The notes below the pieces were generated by a model. The model was not told the DNA's origin, searched no databases, and saw only the letters and a list, made by a program, of their open reading frames with translations. Made by a program: the position numbers and the translations under genes. Source: Meiothermus sp. (GTDB taxonomy: Bacteria; Deinococcota; Deinococci; Deinococcales; Thermaceae). From it: a DNA stretch of 64,000 bases. Each line of letters starts with the position of its first letter. Within the stretch, counting starts at the first letter, position 1. Shown here piece by piece: positions 16,686 to 24,783 of this stretch. The stretch lies in NCBI RefSeq assembly GCF_026004075.1, contig NZ_BPIK01000002.1, positions 248,001 through 312,000 on the forward strand, in the 5' to 3' direction.

Positions 16686-17664
16686 CGGGGCATTGGCCAG
16701 AGACACCACAGACTGCCCAGTACGGCGAAAAACCGCCGTGCTGGGCATTTACTGTGGACTGGGGTATTGCCGCGTTGAAAGGAGGAACGCGGCAGCGAAG
16801 CCAAAAAAGGTCCACCACCGCTTGCTCATGGAAGCACCTCGAGCCCAACCGCCAGCCTGAAGCCTCGAGCTTGCGCGTCAGCCGGTAGCGTTGACCGCTC
16901 TTGGCGTGTACGGCCACCTCGCCAAACAGCCAGATGGCTTCGCGGGTGAGACCCTCCACCAGACCGGACAGGCTCACGAGCTGCCCCACCTGCGCACTGC
17001 CAGACAGTTGCTGGGCCTGCGCCAGGCTCAGGTAGGGCAGGCTCGAACGGGGCGCCGGGTACTGAGCAGCGGCAAGGCTCGGCGCGCGGCCCTCCAGCCG
17101 GGCCAGGCTCACGTAAACCTCACCCACCAGGCCCACCCCTTCGACCCGGACGGGAAAAACGTAGTAACCCGAGTAGGCCACCTCGAGGGCACGGGCTTTT
17201 TCCAGGGCAATGAGTTCCACCATGGCTTCGAATTCCTGGGGGTTCTCTGCACGCAAGCGAGCCAGATCGGGCGTAGCCTGGGCAATCTGTAGAGCCTCTG
17301 AGCGGTTGAGCGCGGCGAGCTGCATCACCTCATCGGGGGTAGGGCGCACCAGACTTTCCACCCTAAGCGGCGTCTCGAGGCGAACCCTGGCCGCATCCAA
17401 CCGTCCATCAGGAGCAGTGATACCGCTCAGAATCTCCGGCGGTAAGGTCTGCCGCCAGTACTCGGGCGAGGTCTCCCGTACAGCTTGCATAACGGCCTGG
17501 ACAGCCTCGCCGGGACTCACCTCGAGGCGCGACATCCCACGCAGTTCTTCAAGCTGGGCCCGGTACGAGCGCCCCGGTTGAGGAACCAGGATTGACGCCA
17601 CACAACCGGACAGTACAAATAAACCCATGACAAGCCAAACTGCCGCTTGGTAGTTGTGTAGCGT
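16627..17664 (-). CDS. Lipoprotein with a non-standard or lost start codon
   Basis: The frame encodes ~345 residues. From the ATG at 17628 only nine residues precede the lipobox Cys (LFVLSGC), too few for a signal. Reading upstream in frame gives LHNYQAAVWLVMGLFVLSGC, preceded by ACG (17664-17662) and by AGGAGG 4 nt further up. The lipoprotein at 18712 has the same region with ATG (GCATTATGCTACAC against GTATTACGCTACAC). So the start seems to have changed from ATG to ACG, with ATT three bases upstream as another possibility. The body is helical, then beta-rich (GYYVFPVRVEGVGLVGEVYVSL). The last ~70 residues read poorly and overlap the amine oxidase, and another frame gives a natural end (FRLAVGLEVLP), so a frameshift is also possible. 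Function unknown. Confidence 0.6.
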   Translation of the reverse strand, partial: TLHNYQAAVWLVMGLFVLSGCVASILVPQPGRSYRAQLEELRGMSRLEVSPGEAVQAVMQAVRETSPEYWRQTLPPEILSGITAPDGRLDAARVRLETPLRVESLVRPTPDEVMQLAALNRSEALQIAQATPDLARLRAENPQEFEAMVELIALEKARALEVAYSGYYVFPVRVEGVGLVGEVYVSLARLEGRAPSLAAAQYPAPRSSLPYLSLAQAQQLSGSAQVGQLVSLSGLVEGLTREAIWLFGEVAVHAKSGQRYRLTRKLEASGWRLGSRCFHEQAVVDLFWLRCRVPPFNAAIPQSTVNAQHGGFSPYWAVCGVSGQCPVMPPRAGRVAGFRNGGSNR

Positions 17665-17672
17665 AATACCTC

Positions 17673-17957
17673 CTAACCTGCAAAAATTACGATGAGCGAG
17701 GAAACCAGAGCCAGCAAGCCGCTAATGAACAGAGATACGTCTACGAACGGCTGCAAATCCGGATCGGGATGTTTCGCCTTACCGATGGTAGTAAACGATA
17801 AAACCAGCAGCCCCACCGCCATGACAAGATACAAAAAATCAGTGAGAACCGGCGATTTGCGGAGAATTACCAGGTTGGCGAAAACATTGATAAGGAAGAA
17901 ACTTGCGGCCAGCCTGAATAGATACTTGCTCGTTTCGTTTAGTGCTTTGCGTTGCAT
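17673..17957 (-). CDS. Small three-helix membrane protein
   Basis: A 94-residue protein with three hydrophobic segments (about 13-31, 39-57 and 71-93). The N-terminus is basic (MQRKALNETSKYLFR) and a short charged loop (IGKAKHPDPDLQ) precedes the last helix. GGAG lies 7 nt before the ATG. It is one of three ~100-residue, three-helix proteins in a row on this strand, between two lipoprotein genes. Function is unknown. Immunity or accessory roles for a secreted toxin-like product are possible, from context only. Confidence 0.68.
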   Translation of the reverse strand: MQRKALNETSKYLFRLAASFFLINVFANLVILRKSPVLTDFLYLVMAVGLLVLSFTTIGKAKHPDPDLQPFVDVSLFISGLLALVSSLIVIFAG

Positions 17958-17979
17958 GGATGTACTCCATCTACCGAAG

Positions 17980-18321
17980 TCACGGCAAGATTTGATACGA
18001 GGGTTTTACGAAGAAGCCGTAAAAGAGTGAGAGTAGAAAATACAGCACACCTAGCGCCAGGTAATTCCAGTGGACGAAACCTGTGAGTTCGGGACGCCGT
18101 GCAATTAGCTTGCGGTTGACTCCAAAAATGGCCTGTAGCCCCATCGTTAGCGCAAACAAGAACCAGAGAAACTCCGGGCTCGAGACCCATGCACCAAGGG
18201 ACAGACTTCCGGAAGTGACACCCACGCTCGCCTTGACCGCCATCATGCTAGCCCCGGCAAAGAATGCTACTCGACCGAAAAACTCGAGGGTGTAGTGTTT
18301 TGTAGTATTCACTGCGTTCAC
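17980..18321 (-). CDS. Small multi-helix membrane protein
   Basis: A protein of 110-113 residues. The GTG at 18312 has AGGTAGGTGA five nt upstream and is slightly preferred over the GTG at 18321. It has about three hydrophobic segments (near 14-34, 48-66 and 88-108) and basic loops (VNRKLIARRPELT). Length and topology match its two neighbours, suggesting old tandem duplication, although direct sequence identity is low by eye. Function unknown. Confidence 0.65.
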   Translation of the reverse strand: MNAVNTTKHYTLEFFGRVAFFAGASMMAVKASVGVTSGSLSLGAWVSSPEFLWFLFALTMGLQAIFGVNRKLIARRPELTGFVHWNYLALGVLYFLLSLFYGFFVKPSYQILP

Positions 18322-18375
18322 CTACCTGGCGCATATTTACTGCAGTGGAAGGTCTTCGTAAGCGTTTTCATCTAC

Positions 18376-18690
18376 TTACGCAAACGTCCACCAAAGCACC
18401 AACATCACAAATACTGCGGCGAGTATGGTCACTACCCATAGAAAAAAGCGCGTTGTTGAAGGCTCCCATGCCTTGGGCAACCACCTCATTTGTAAGAACA
18501 GACCTTGTGCAATAAGTGTCAGTGCTAATAAGGTGAACAGAAAGTGCATATCCCCAAGCGCCCAGCCTGCGCTCTGCCACCTTGCAAGAGCTGGTATCAA
18601 GAGAAGGCTACCCGCTAACAGCAACGACCACCTCGCCAATAGCAGTGGTAACTGAGTGGCACCGTTTTTTTTATCGTTTGCAGTTCGCAT
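18376..18690 (-). CDS. Small three-helix membrane protein
   Basis: A 104-residue protein with hydrophobic segments at about 19-37, 47-68 and 84-103. The N-terminus is charged (MRTANDKKNGATQ). GAGGTAG lies about 5 nt before the ATG. It is the first of the three small membrane proteins in transcription order, starting 21 bp after the stop of a lipoprotein with a Cys-containing hydrophobic C-terminus. Tight spacing suggests one operon. Function unknown. Confidence 0.68.
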   Translation of the reverse strand: MRTANDKKNGATQLPLLLARWSLLLAGSLLLIPALARWQSAGWALGDMHFLFTLLALTLIAQGLFLQMRWLPKAWEPSTTRFFLWVVTILAAVFVMLVLWWTFA

Positions 18691-18711
18691 TTCGCTACCT
18701 CTTGCCTAAGA

Positions 18712-19410
18712 CTACGGAATACATCCTTTTGCCTTCATCACACGATTATACGAAGCTAACGCCACGCCATATGCGGCCAGGGCAACACCACACCAGGGTG
18801 AAAATGGAATTGCGCAAGCCGCCAGCCCTGCAGTTGCCAGTAAAAGGCCGGCTATAGCAAGAACAATATCAGGATCTCTTGGGTCACATTGAACTGATAC
18901 ATTTTTATTATCCGGACTAATTAGCGAAGAGAGACTAGTGAATGCGGCAACCCTCCCTATTACCACGTTCTGAACAGATGGCTTTACATTTGCGTTGGCA
19001 ACACTCCCAGTAACTGCCATATTTCGATTTATATCTGCAATCGCAATCCTTGGGTTCTTATTATCAGAGGAAAGATAGGTCAATAACACTGAACCAATCT
19101 CAGCCCCCTCTGAGGCAATGATTAAAGTCCATTGACCGTTGTGGTCAGTACCCAAAGGAATTCGGGTGATGGCTTCTCCGCTGGAGTCAACTGTTTGTGC
19201 AGCATTCGACCAGTCTGGATATTTCCCTTCCTGTGCCGCCAGACGCGCTACGAGTTGGAATTCTGGGTTGGCCTCTATTTGCGCCCGGATTTCGGGGGAT
19301 ACAGCGGTTGGGTTTGGCTTTGTTTCCACTACCCTGGGCGTGCTCGAGCACCCCGCCAATACCAGCAACCCCACCATCAGCCAAGCCAGCGCCTTGCGTT
19401 TGTGTAGCAT
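18712..19410 (-). CDS. Lipoprotein with a hydrophobic four-Cys C-terminal domain
   Basis: A 232-residue protein with a good lipoprotein signal (MLHKRKALAWLMVGLLVLAGC, lipid-modified C21). AAGGGGG lies 4 nt before the ATG. The middle part is polar and may form a beta-rich propeptide-like domain (WTLIIASEGAEIGSVLLTYL). The last ~60 residues are different: Gly/Ala/Leu-rich and hydrophobic, with four cysteines (C175, C199, C207, C230). A hydrophobic Cys-containing tail behind an exported precursor recalls halocin C8-like or SdpC-type antimicrobial proteins. That is a resemblance in design, not a family match. Three small membrane proteins follow in the same direction and could be immunity partners. 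Confidence 0.68.
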   Translation of the reverse strand: MLHKRKALAWLMVGLLVLAGCSSTPRVVETKPNPTAVSPEIRAQIEANPEFQLVARLAAQEGKYPDWSNAAQTVDSSGEAITRIPLGTDHNGQWTLIIASEGAEIGSVLLTYLSSDNKNPRIAIADINRNMAVTGSVANANVKPSVQNVVIGRVAAFTSLSSLISPDNKNVSVQCDPRDPDIVLAIAGLLLATAGLAACAIPFSPWCGVALAAYGVALASYNRVMKAKGCIP

Positions 19411-19443
19411 AATGCCCCCTTTGGAAAGTTTTTTTGCAATTTA

Positions 19444-19510
19444 GACCAACCCCCCCCAATGTGTAGTACAAGTTACATTTCGTGCTTAATCCACCACACC
19501 CCCACCAATC
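19444..19510. repeat. Direct repeat A (copy at the cobS 3' side)
   Basis: About 67 bp nearly identical to 21720-21788: a C-run, then AATGTGTAGYACAAGTTACATTTCG, then the codons for the end of CobS (WWIKYEM in reverse). Here it is a fragment without the rest of cobS. The two copies are in the same orientation and enclose ~2.2 kb with two exported-protein genes and an IS. Confidence 0.7.
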
Positions 19511-19562
19511 CCCAAAACCTCTCGGAACCAGGTACATGGTACATATAGCCTAGGGAACGTGC

Positions 19563-20003
19563 TTAGAACGCGCTTCTAACTGTAAAGGAAAGCACTGGAA
19601 ATCCCAGGACTATGTCCCCATAGTAGGTACCACCACCCGGAGTGGCACAGGGCAGTGTGCTGGCTGAAAAGGGGCTGTTAGGGAACCAGGGAGCCGTAAC
19701 GCTACAAGGCGCACCGTTATAGTTGGCCCCAATTACGCTGATTCGCGCAGAGCCAGGATACGGTGTAGGAGCAGAGACGCCTCTAACTGTGGCTCTAAAT
19801 TCTGTTCTGGAAAGAACCTCGCACCCGCCAGCCACACCAGGCCCTACAACCCCCACCGAGGCGTTTGCCACAAATCTGGAATCAATATAAGTAATCGGAC
19901 AGCTTCCGCCGGGAGGGGTTACCCTAACGTTGCAGCTTGATTGAGCCGAAACCAGAGAAACAAGTACAGCGACCGCCCAGACGCGCAACCCCACAATCAC
20001 CAC
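19563..20003 (-). CDS. Small secreted protein, unknown function
   Basis: A protein of about 146 residues with a signal peptide (GLRVWAVAVLVSLVSAQS). The start is a GTG inside the end of the upstream lipoprotein gene (7-bp overlap), preceded by AAAAGGGGA, so translation is coupled. The mature part is rich in Gly, Pro, Ser and Val and has six cysteines, the likely basis of disulfides (CNVRV, CPITY, GGCEV, APCSV, TLPCATPG). It looks like an exported beta-rich protein. I do not recognise the family. Confidence 0.65.
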   Translation of the reverse strand: MVIVGLRVWAVAVLVSLVSAQSSCNVRVTPPGGSCPITYIDSRFVANASVGVVGPGVAGGCEVLSRTEFRATVRGVSAPTPYPGSARISVIGANYNGAPCSVTAPWFPNSPFSASTLPCATPGGGTYYGDIVLGFPVLSFTVRSAF

Positions 20004-20794
20004 TCCCCTTTTAGCTGCAGGTGTATGGGCTGGCCCTCCAGCAGGAGCTTCATACCAGCGTAGTTAGCCCCGAAAGCCCGGAGGCTCACCCGCGATGGTG
20101 TTGGAAGCTCCCCTGGAACCACAGCATAGCGATAACCGGTTGGGCTATCCTTGAAACCAACAATACGACCGCTGCTATCTTTCTCTGGAATCAAAACTGA
20201 AAACGGGTTTCCGTTTTCGTGAATCCAAGCCCAATAGAGCTCGCCCCTCTCGGTCTCGTAGGGAAGGGTAGCGACCGGCGTTGGAAACTCGCCATACCTA
20301 ATGATAATTCCGCCTGCATTGCCGGTCTCGTCAAAGGGCAGGCCGTATACAGGCGCCCACACCTCTGCAATGTAACCAACCTCGGGAACCCATAGGCCCC
20401 CCACGTACCAGTCGGCAAACTCACGCCGTGCCGCCAGAATGTCATGTTGGCTAGGCTCCTCACCGAAGCTTCTGTAATACTGCACGACTGCCTCCTCGCT
20501 GCTATCCAAAAGGGTTTTGGCGCGGCGCAGCTCGAGGCGAGGTATGCGATCCTGCCGAAAATTACCCCGGTCATCCAAAAAGATGGAGCGGTACGGCTTC
20601 CGCTGCAGGTCATTCCAAAACATGCTGAGGTGATCGGGGTGGATTAGACCTTGTATCACCTGTTCTGGGGTTCGTTCCCACAACATACCATCAGGATGGC
20701 GCGGTTTGAGATGAGAATCTCGCTTCACACTGCCGCAAGCAGAAAACAAAAGCACACATGCGACCGAAATTATTGCGTATAGCGTAAAACGCAT
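19997..20794 (-). CDS. Lipoprotein, unknown function
   Basis: A 265-residue protein with signal and lipobox (LLFSACGS; lipid-modified Cys near residue 20). The mature part is soluble, with many aromatic and charged residues (DWYVGGLWVPEVGYIAEVWAPVYGLP) and a beta-rich end (MKLLLEGQPIHLQLKGEW). GGGGGTAAACG precedes the ATG. It heads a two-gene unit with the small secreted protein. An IS copy was inserted 13 bp upstream of its start, so its original promoter has been separated; any expression must come from the IS end or a new promoter. Confidence 0.68.
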   Translation of the reverse strand: MRFTLYAIISVACVLLFSACGSVKRDSHLKPRHPDGMLWERTPEQVIQGLIHPDHLSMFWNDLQRKPYRSIFLDDRGNFRQDRIPRLELRRAKTLLDSSEEAVVQYYRSFGEEPSQHDILAARREFADWYVGGLWVPEVGYIAEVWAPVYGLPFDETGNAGGIIIRYGEFPTPVATLPYETERGELYWAWIHENGNPFSVLIPEKDSSGRIVGFKDSPTGYRYAVVPGELPTPSRVSLRAFGANYAGMKLLLEGQPIHLQLKGEW

Positions 20795-20807
20795 CGTTTA
20801 CCCCCTA

Positions 20808-21672
20808 GAGACTGCTAATTAGTCATCCGTAAAAGCTCCACAGTTTTTGCCGTCATCAGAACTGAGAAGGCCAACCAGTGCCAGCCTCGCAAGGTCTCAG
20901 CCAGCCGCTCATAGTCGCGCGCCAGCCTGCGAAACCGGGATGTCCAGGCAAACGAACGTTCCACCACCCAACGCTTCGGCAGCAGGACGAATCCTCGTCT
21001 AGCACCCTCCACCTTGACCACACACAGGGCGATTCCTTCCGCCTCCGCCGCTTGTGCTGCCTCTTCTCCGGTGTAACCCTGATCCACAAAGGCCACGGCC
21101 ACCTGCGCCCCAGTAACTTCCTGTAGCCGTTGGCTCAGTGCCCCCACCTGGGCCCGTTCCTGTTCGCTGGCCGCCGTCACCACCAAAGCCAGCAGATGGC
21201 CCAACGTATCCACCGCCAGGTGAACCTTGCTCCCCTTGCGTCGCTTGTGCCCGTCATACCCGGCCCGCCCCCCACTTTGCGGGGTGGACTGCAGGGTGCG
21301 AGCGTCGTAGATGGCAGCACTGGGGTGGGCGGCTTTGCCCTGGAGCATTCGCAGGGTCATGCGCAGATCATGTACCAGGTCTTCGAAGACCCCCCGGTTC
21401 ATCCAGCGGTAGGCTTGCGCCTGAACGATATGGGGGGGTGGGAAGTCGTGGGGGAGGTAGTCCCATTGAGCACCGGTTCGGACCATCCAACGCAGGGCGT
21501 TGAACACTTCGCGCAGGTCATACTTGCGCTGGGGAGCCTCTAGCGGAGCGAGGGTCAAATAGGGCAGCACCAGGGCCCATTCCTCATCACTGACGTCCGA
21601 TGGGTAGGTACGACGGTTCATGATCTAAACATAATCGCATGGCCTGATTTGGGTAAGGTGGTTTGTAGATTC
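20808..21672 (-). mobile_element. IS5-family (IS427-like) insertion sequence, copy 3 (inverted)
   Basis: An 865-bp element flanked by TA (20806-20807 and 21673-21674), with the same ends as the copies at 3687 and 36287. It is a divergent relative: the transposase differs at about a dozen residues. Beyond its right end the sequence TAGCGAAAACGGC matches the edge of the hairpin repeat at 24706, so it may have landed in such a repeat. Confidence 0.92.
20815..21621 (-). CDS. IS5-family transposase (IS427 group)
   Basis: A 268-residue intact transposase, about 95% like the other two full copies by eye. Differences include YPSDVSDEE for [16 protein letters not shown] for YDGYKRR and LLRMTN at the end. 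The DDE residues are in place ([24 protein letters not shown]). The divergence shows it entered earlier or from a different source than the two identical copies. Confidence 0.95.
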   Translation of the reverse strand: MNRRTYPSDVSDEEWALVLPYLTLAPLEAPQRKYDLREVFNALRWMVRTGAQWDYLPHDFPPPHIVQAQAYRWMNRGVFEDLVHDLRMTLRMLQGKAAHPSAAIYDARTLQSTPQSGGRAGYDGHKRRKGSKVHLAVDTLGHLLALVVTAASEQERAQVGALSQRLQEVTGAQVAVAFVDQGYTGEEAAQAAEAEGIALCVVKVEGARRGFVLLPKRWVVERSFAWTSRFRRLARDYERLAETLRGWHWLAFSVLMTAKTVELLRMTN

Positions 21673-21719
21673 TAGCGAAAACGGCTTTGGTGAGGACAAA
21701 CTTTTATAAAACTGTAGAC

Positions 21720-21788
21720 AGACCAACCCCCCCCCCAATGTGTAGCACAAGTTACATTTCGTACTTAATCCACCACACACCCACCAGC
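21720..21788. repeat. Direct repeat B (includes the end of cobS)
   Basis: The partner of 19444-19510. It starts in the C-run just after the cobS stop and extends into the last codons of cobS. The copies differ at a few positions and by C-run length. Confidence 0.7.
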
Positions 21789-22462
21789 AACCCCGCCACC
21801 TCCCCCAGCTCCACCAGCGCCCCGTACACATCGCCGGAAAGCCCACCGCCCAGCCTTCTGGCAGCCCAGGAGGCCAGCAGTAGCATCGCCACAACCACGG
21901 CCAGCGCAACCCAGGGGAAGAAGTAGATGGCTGGCAGGGCAAACACAAAAGCCAGGAAGACTCGCCCCTCACGGCTGCGGGCCCCCAGGCCCTCCTTGCG
22001 GGCCGCCGGAAAGAGGTTCATGGGCAGGAGCAAAGCAAAGCGCACCAGGGCGGGCAGGCACAAAAGCAGCCAGGGCGAGGGGCTCGAGGCCAGCAACTGC
22101 CATTTCAGGAGCAGCACCACAAACCCCACCCCAAAGGCAAAGCTGCCCATGTGCACATCGCCCAGGATGCGCAGGCGCTCGGCGGGGGGCTTCATGGAGA
22201 GCAGGGCGTCGGCGGAGTCCAGCAGGCCGTCCAGGTGGAGCATGCCGGTGCAGGCCAGCCAGACCGCCAGCAGGATGGCCCCTTGCAAGCCGTCGGGTAG
22301 GGCAGTGGTCAGCCACGCCACCAGCGCCAGCACCCCGCCAATCAGGTAGCCCGCCAGGGGGTAGAAAGCCGAGGCGGCCTTCATTTCGCCGTCTTTGACC
22401 TCGCCCAGGTTGGGCACGGGAAACGTGGTTAGAAAGCCTACAGCCAGCCAGAAAGGGCGCAC
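21752..22462 (-). CDS. cobS: Adenosylcobinamide-GDP ribazoletransferase
   Basis: A 236-residue integral membrane protein that joins alpha-ribazole to adenosylcobinamide-GDP, the last assembly step of cobalamin. Family landmarks are AVGFLTTFPVP near the N-terminus, AFYPLAGYLIGG, the acidic active-site stretch HLDGLLDSADALLS, ERLRILGDVHMGSFAFG, and a C-terminal GGLSGDVYGALVELGE. I place the start at the GTG at 22462, directly after the stop of the DUF5522 gene; earlier starts would run through that gene. No other cobalamin gene is in the window and I saw no cobalamin riboswitch upstream. Confidence 0.92.
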   Translation of the reverse strand: MRPFWLAVGFLTTFPVPNLGEVKDGEMKAASAFYPLAGYLIGGVLALVAWLTTALPDGLQGAILLAVWLACTGMLHLDGLLDSADALLSMKPPAERLRILGDVHMGSFAFGVGFVVLLLKWQLLASSPSPWLLLCLPALVRFALLLPMNLFPAARKEGLGARSREGRVFLAFVFALPAIYFFPWVALAVVVAMLLLASWAARRLGGGLSGDVYGALVELGEVAGLLVGVWWIKYEM

Positions 22463-22463
22463 C

Positions 22464-22697
22464 TTAAGGTTGTACCAGAACCACCCCAAAGCGCGCCTCG
22501 AAGTCTTCTTTGGTCTTGATGGGACGGCCCTCGAGCCGCAGTTGCACGGTCTGGGCCTGAATTTCTTTAGGGTAAGGACAGTGGCGGCACTTGGAGCCAC
22601 AACAATAGCCGCGCTTGCGGTGATAGACCTCGGTGAAAACGTAGAGACCGTTTTCGATATAATAATCCACGTTTTCTTTGAGTTCTGCTCTGGCCAT
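22464..22697 (-). CDS. DUF5522 family small Cys-rich protein
   Basis: A 77-residue protein with the family core YYIENGLYVFTEVYHRKRGYCCGSKCRHCPYP. Four cysteines (CC, C and C before P) and a His look like a metal site. The family occurs widely as a short protein of unknown function. AGGAAAC precedes the ATG. Its stop is 1 base before the cobS start, so the two genes are translationally coupled. A link to cobalamin or metal handling is contextual only. Confidence 0.82.
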   Translation of the reverse strand: MARAELKENVDYYIENGLYVFTEVYHRKRGYCCGSKCRHCPYPKEIQAQTVQLRLEGRPIKTKEDFEARFGVVLVQP

Positions 22698-22891
22698 TAT
22701 TGTTTCCTGGTGCCCAATTCTCTGTCTTTCGGCTCCGACGCTACACGCCCAGGGCTAGCGTTAGATTGATTCTAAAATATTTTCCAGGCCCAATAGCAGC
22801 CTAACCCAATATGAGTCCCTCTATCCCTTCAAGGGGCTTCTTCGGTGGCTTAATTCCACCGCTCCGCGGCAGGTGTCAGAGGTACTCGAGG
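22698..22891. other. Intergenic region with small hairpins
   Basis: About 190 bp between the CBS gene and the DUF5522/cobS unit, both transcribed leftward. It contains GGTGG/CCACC (22844-22863 area) and CCCTT/AGGGG hairpins, which may end the CBS transcript. I looked for cobalamin-riboswitch boxes here and did not find them. Confidence 0.35.
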
Positions 22892-23329
22892 TTAGCGCGA
22901 GCCCGTGATGTAGCTTTCCAGCTCGGCAATCATGAACTCCTGCTGGGTCATGATGGCCTTTACCACGTCCCCAATCGAGACCACCCCCACCAGCCTGCCC
23001 CCCTCGAGCACCGGCAGGTGGCGTACCCGGTTGCCGGTCATAAGGTTCATGCAGTCGGCTACAGTAGCGTCGGGGGTAACAGTGATGAGGTCGTCGGTCA
23101 TGACCTCCCCCACCCGGGTGTCTTTAGAAATGCGACCCATCAGGACAATCTTGCGGGCATAATCGCGCTCGGAGAAAACACCCACCAGTTGGTCGCCTTG
23201 CATCACCATGAGGGCCCCCACATCGTAGGCGGCCATGCGCTCGAGGGCCTCAAAGACGGTGGCCTCCGGCGAGATGGCGTGTACCATATTGCCCTTGGCC
23301 TGTAGCAACTGCCGTACCGTGCTGGTCAT
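22892..23329 (-). CDS. CBS-domain pair protein
   Basis: A 145-residue protein made of two CBS motifs. The first runs from about residue 5 (TVFEALERMAAYDVGALMVMQGDQLVGVFSERDYAR). The second begins near 70 (VGEVMTDDLITVTPDATVADCMNLMTGNRVRHLPVLEGGRLVGVVSIGDVV). Such stand-alone pairs bind adenine nucleotides and act as energy or ligand sensors; the partner is not evident. The ATG at 23329 has GGGGAGG 8 nt upstream and is preferred over a GTG nine bases before it. Likely monocistronic. Confidence 0.9.
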   Translation of the reverse strand: MTSTVRQLLQAKGNMVHAISPEATVFEALERMAAYDVGALMVMQGDQLVGVFSERDYARKIVLMGRISKDTRVGEVMTDDLITVTPDATVADCMNLMTGNRVRHLPVLEGGRLVGVVSIGDVVKAIMTQQEFMIAELESYITGSR

Positions 23330-23440
23330 AGCGAACACCTCCCCAAACAGGTGTACTAAGCGGCTGGCTTTTCCACTTCCCCTTAGATTCGGAGTGTATG
23401 CGCTATTCTACTCTGTTCTGCCCGCATTCTGAAATAGGGG

Positions 23441-24652
23441 CTAGGCGGCTCGAGGCTGGGGCTGGGCCTCACGCACCGCCAGGGATAGGGTCAGGGCCGG
23501 CACCAGCAGCAGGCCCAGCACGCTCAGGCTCTCGAGCACCCCAAACCGCTCGATAATCGGCCCCACCACCCCATACAGAAGCCCGGCAAATCCCCAGGTA
23601 AAGCCCATCAAAAGCCCCGAGACCGTGGCCATCTGGCGTGGCTCGTGCTCCTGGGCCATCGTAACCGCCACCGGCACGCCCGCATTCATCAGCGCCCCAG
23701 TGATGGCCAGCAGCCCCACGTAAAACCAGTTTTCTGGCGGAACCACCAGCAAGGCAATGTAAAGCGGAATAGCAAAGATCATGGTTCCCACCAGCACGTT
23801 ACGCCGCCCCAGCCGATCCGACAGGGTTCCGCCCAAAAAGGCCCCGACGGTGGCCGAAATGCTGTAGACCGACAGCGTGAGGGCCACCTGGGCATCGGAG
23901 ATACCGCGCTGATGAAACCAGAACGGAATGGTGGTGGAAAAGCTCATAAACACGATGCTACGCAGGGTCGAGACGGCCCACAAGCGAGCCACATGCCCAC
24001 GAAAAACCCGCTGCAAATCCGCAAAGGAAGAGGGTCTGGTCTGTAGCCGGGTGGGTGGCGCCTGGCGCAACAGCAAAAAAGCCGGAACCAGGGCCACGGG
24101 AATGAACCAGGCCAGGGTTTGCAGTCCCCCTTGGTTGACGGCCGCGAGCGAGACGATAGGCCCCAGCGAGATGCCGATGTAGCCCCCCGTACCAAAAAAG
24201 CTCATCCAGAAGCCACGTCGGGCAGGGTCGGCGTACTGCCCCACCAACGCCGCCCCCGCCGAGTGAAACAGGGCCGAGCCCAGCCCCGACAGGGCCAGAA
24301 CCACCCCCGCCACCCAGAGGTTGGGGAAGAAGCCCAGCAGACCACCCCCCAGGGCCATCAACAAAGGGCCCAACGCGGCCAGAAGCCGGCGGTCGTACCG
24401 GTCGGCCACCAGCCCAGCCAGGGGTTGCAACAAACTGCCGGTCAGAGACTGCAAAGCAACCAGCAACGACACCGCGCCGTAACTCACACCAAATGCGGTC
24501 TGGAGCTTGGGCAGCAGAGGGGTCAGAAATGCACCGAATAGATCGTTGGTGGCATGAAGCCAGGAGAGCAGAAACGGCAGCACCCCAAGAGCATACGCTG
24601 ACCGCTGGGTCAGAAAAAGCGATTTAGGAATCAAAGCGCTGTGGTGACGCAC
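23441..24652 (-). CDS. MFS transporter, fosmidomycin-resistance (Fsr)-like
   Basis: A 403-residue, 12-helix MFS protein. The N-terminal helix carries SWLHATNDLFGAFLTPLLPKL, close to the Fsr-type start HxxxDxxxG. The MFS loop signature is GLVADRYDRRLL, repeated in the second half as GGTLSDRLGRRN. FHSAGAALVGQYADPARRGFWMSFFGTGGYIG is typical of the Fsr family. Members export fosmidomycin or related phosphonates, or simply sugars, so the substrate is inferred only. It sits behind a 17-bp perfect-stem hairpin repeat. Confidence 0.83.
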   Translation of the reverse strand: MRHHSALIPKSLFLTQRSAYALGVLPFLLSWLHATNDLFGAFLTPLLPKLQTAFGVSYGAVSLLVALQSLTGSLLQPLAGLVADRYDRRLLAALGPLLMALGGGLLGFFPNLWVAGVVLALSGLGSALFHSAGAALVGQYADPARRGFWMSFFGTGGYIGISLGPIVSLAAVNQGGLQTLAWFIPVALVPAFLLLRQAPPTRLQTRPSSFADLQRVFRGHVARLWAVSTLRSIVFMSFSTTIPFWFHQRGISDAQVALTLSVYSISATVGAFLGGTLSDRLGRRNVLVGTMIFAIPLYIALLVVPPENWFYVGLLAITGALMNAGVPVAVTMAQEHEPRQMATVSGLLMGFTWGFAGLLYGVVGPIIERFGVLESLSVLGLLLVPALTLSLAVREAQPQPRAA

Positions 24653-24705
24653 GGTTTATTTGCCGCCTCGAGTTCTGCACCTTCGCAGGATGGCTCTTAT
24701 ACGCA

Positions 24706-24783
24706 TTCCTACTCCCTTCGGTCGGCTAGAATCCTTCACCTCTGACTGCGTCCAAAGGTGAAGGATTCTAGCGGAAACGGCAT
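24706..24783. repeat. Hairpin repeat family 2, copy A
   Basis: A ~78-bp repeat that contains a perfect 17-bp stem (24725-24741 with 24756-24772, outer bases GCTAGAATCC) and a 14-nt loop. It is preceded by the conserved arm TACTCCCTTCGGTCGG and followed by GCGGAAACGGC. A second copy is at 33472-33549, and a fragment of the right edge lies at the IS end near 21670. Here it lies directly behind the SIS-domain gene and may also end its transcript. It has the look of a MITE. Confidence 0.75.

Noticed and set aside
16627-16800. Programmed frameshift at the end of the lipoprotein gene
   Set aside because: No slippery sequence or stimulatory structure; ordinary decay or an overlong frame is simpler.
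22698-22891. Cobalamin riboswitch upstream of DUF5522/cobS
   Set aside because: The conserved B12-box-like sequences and the kissing loop could not be found.
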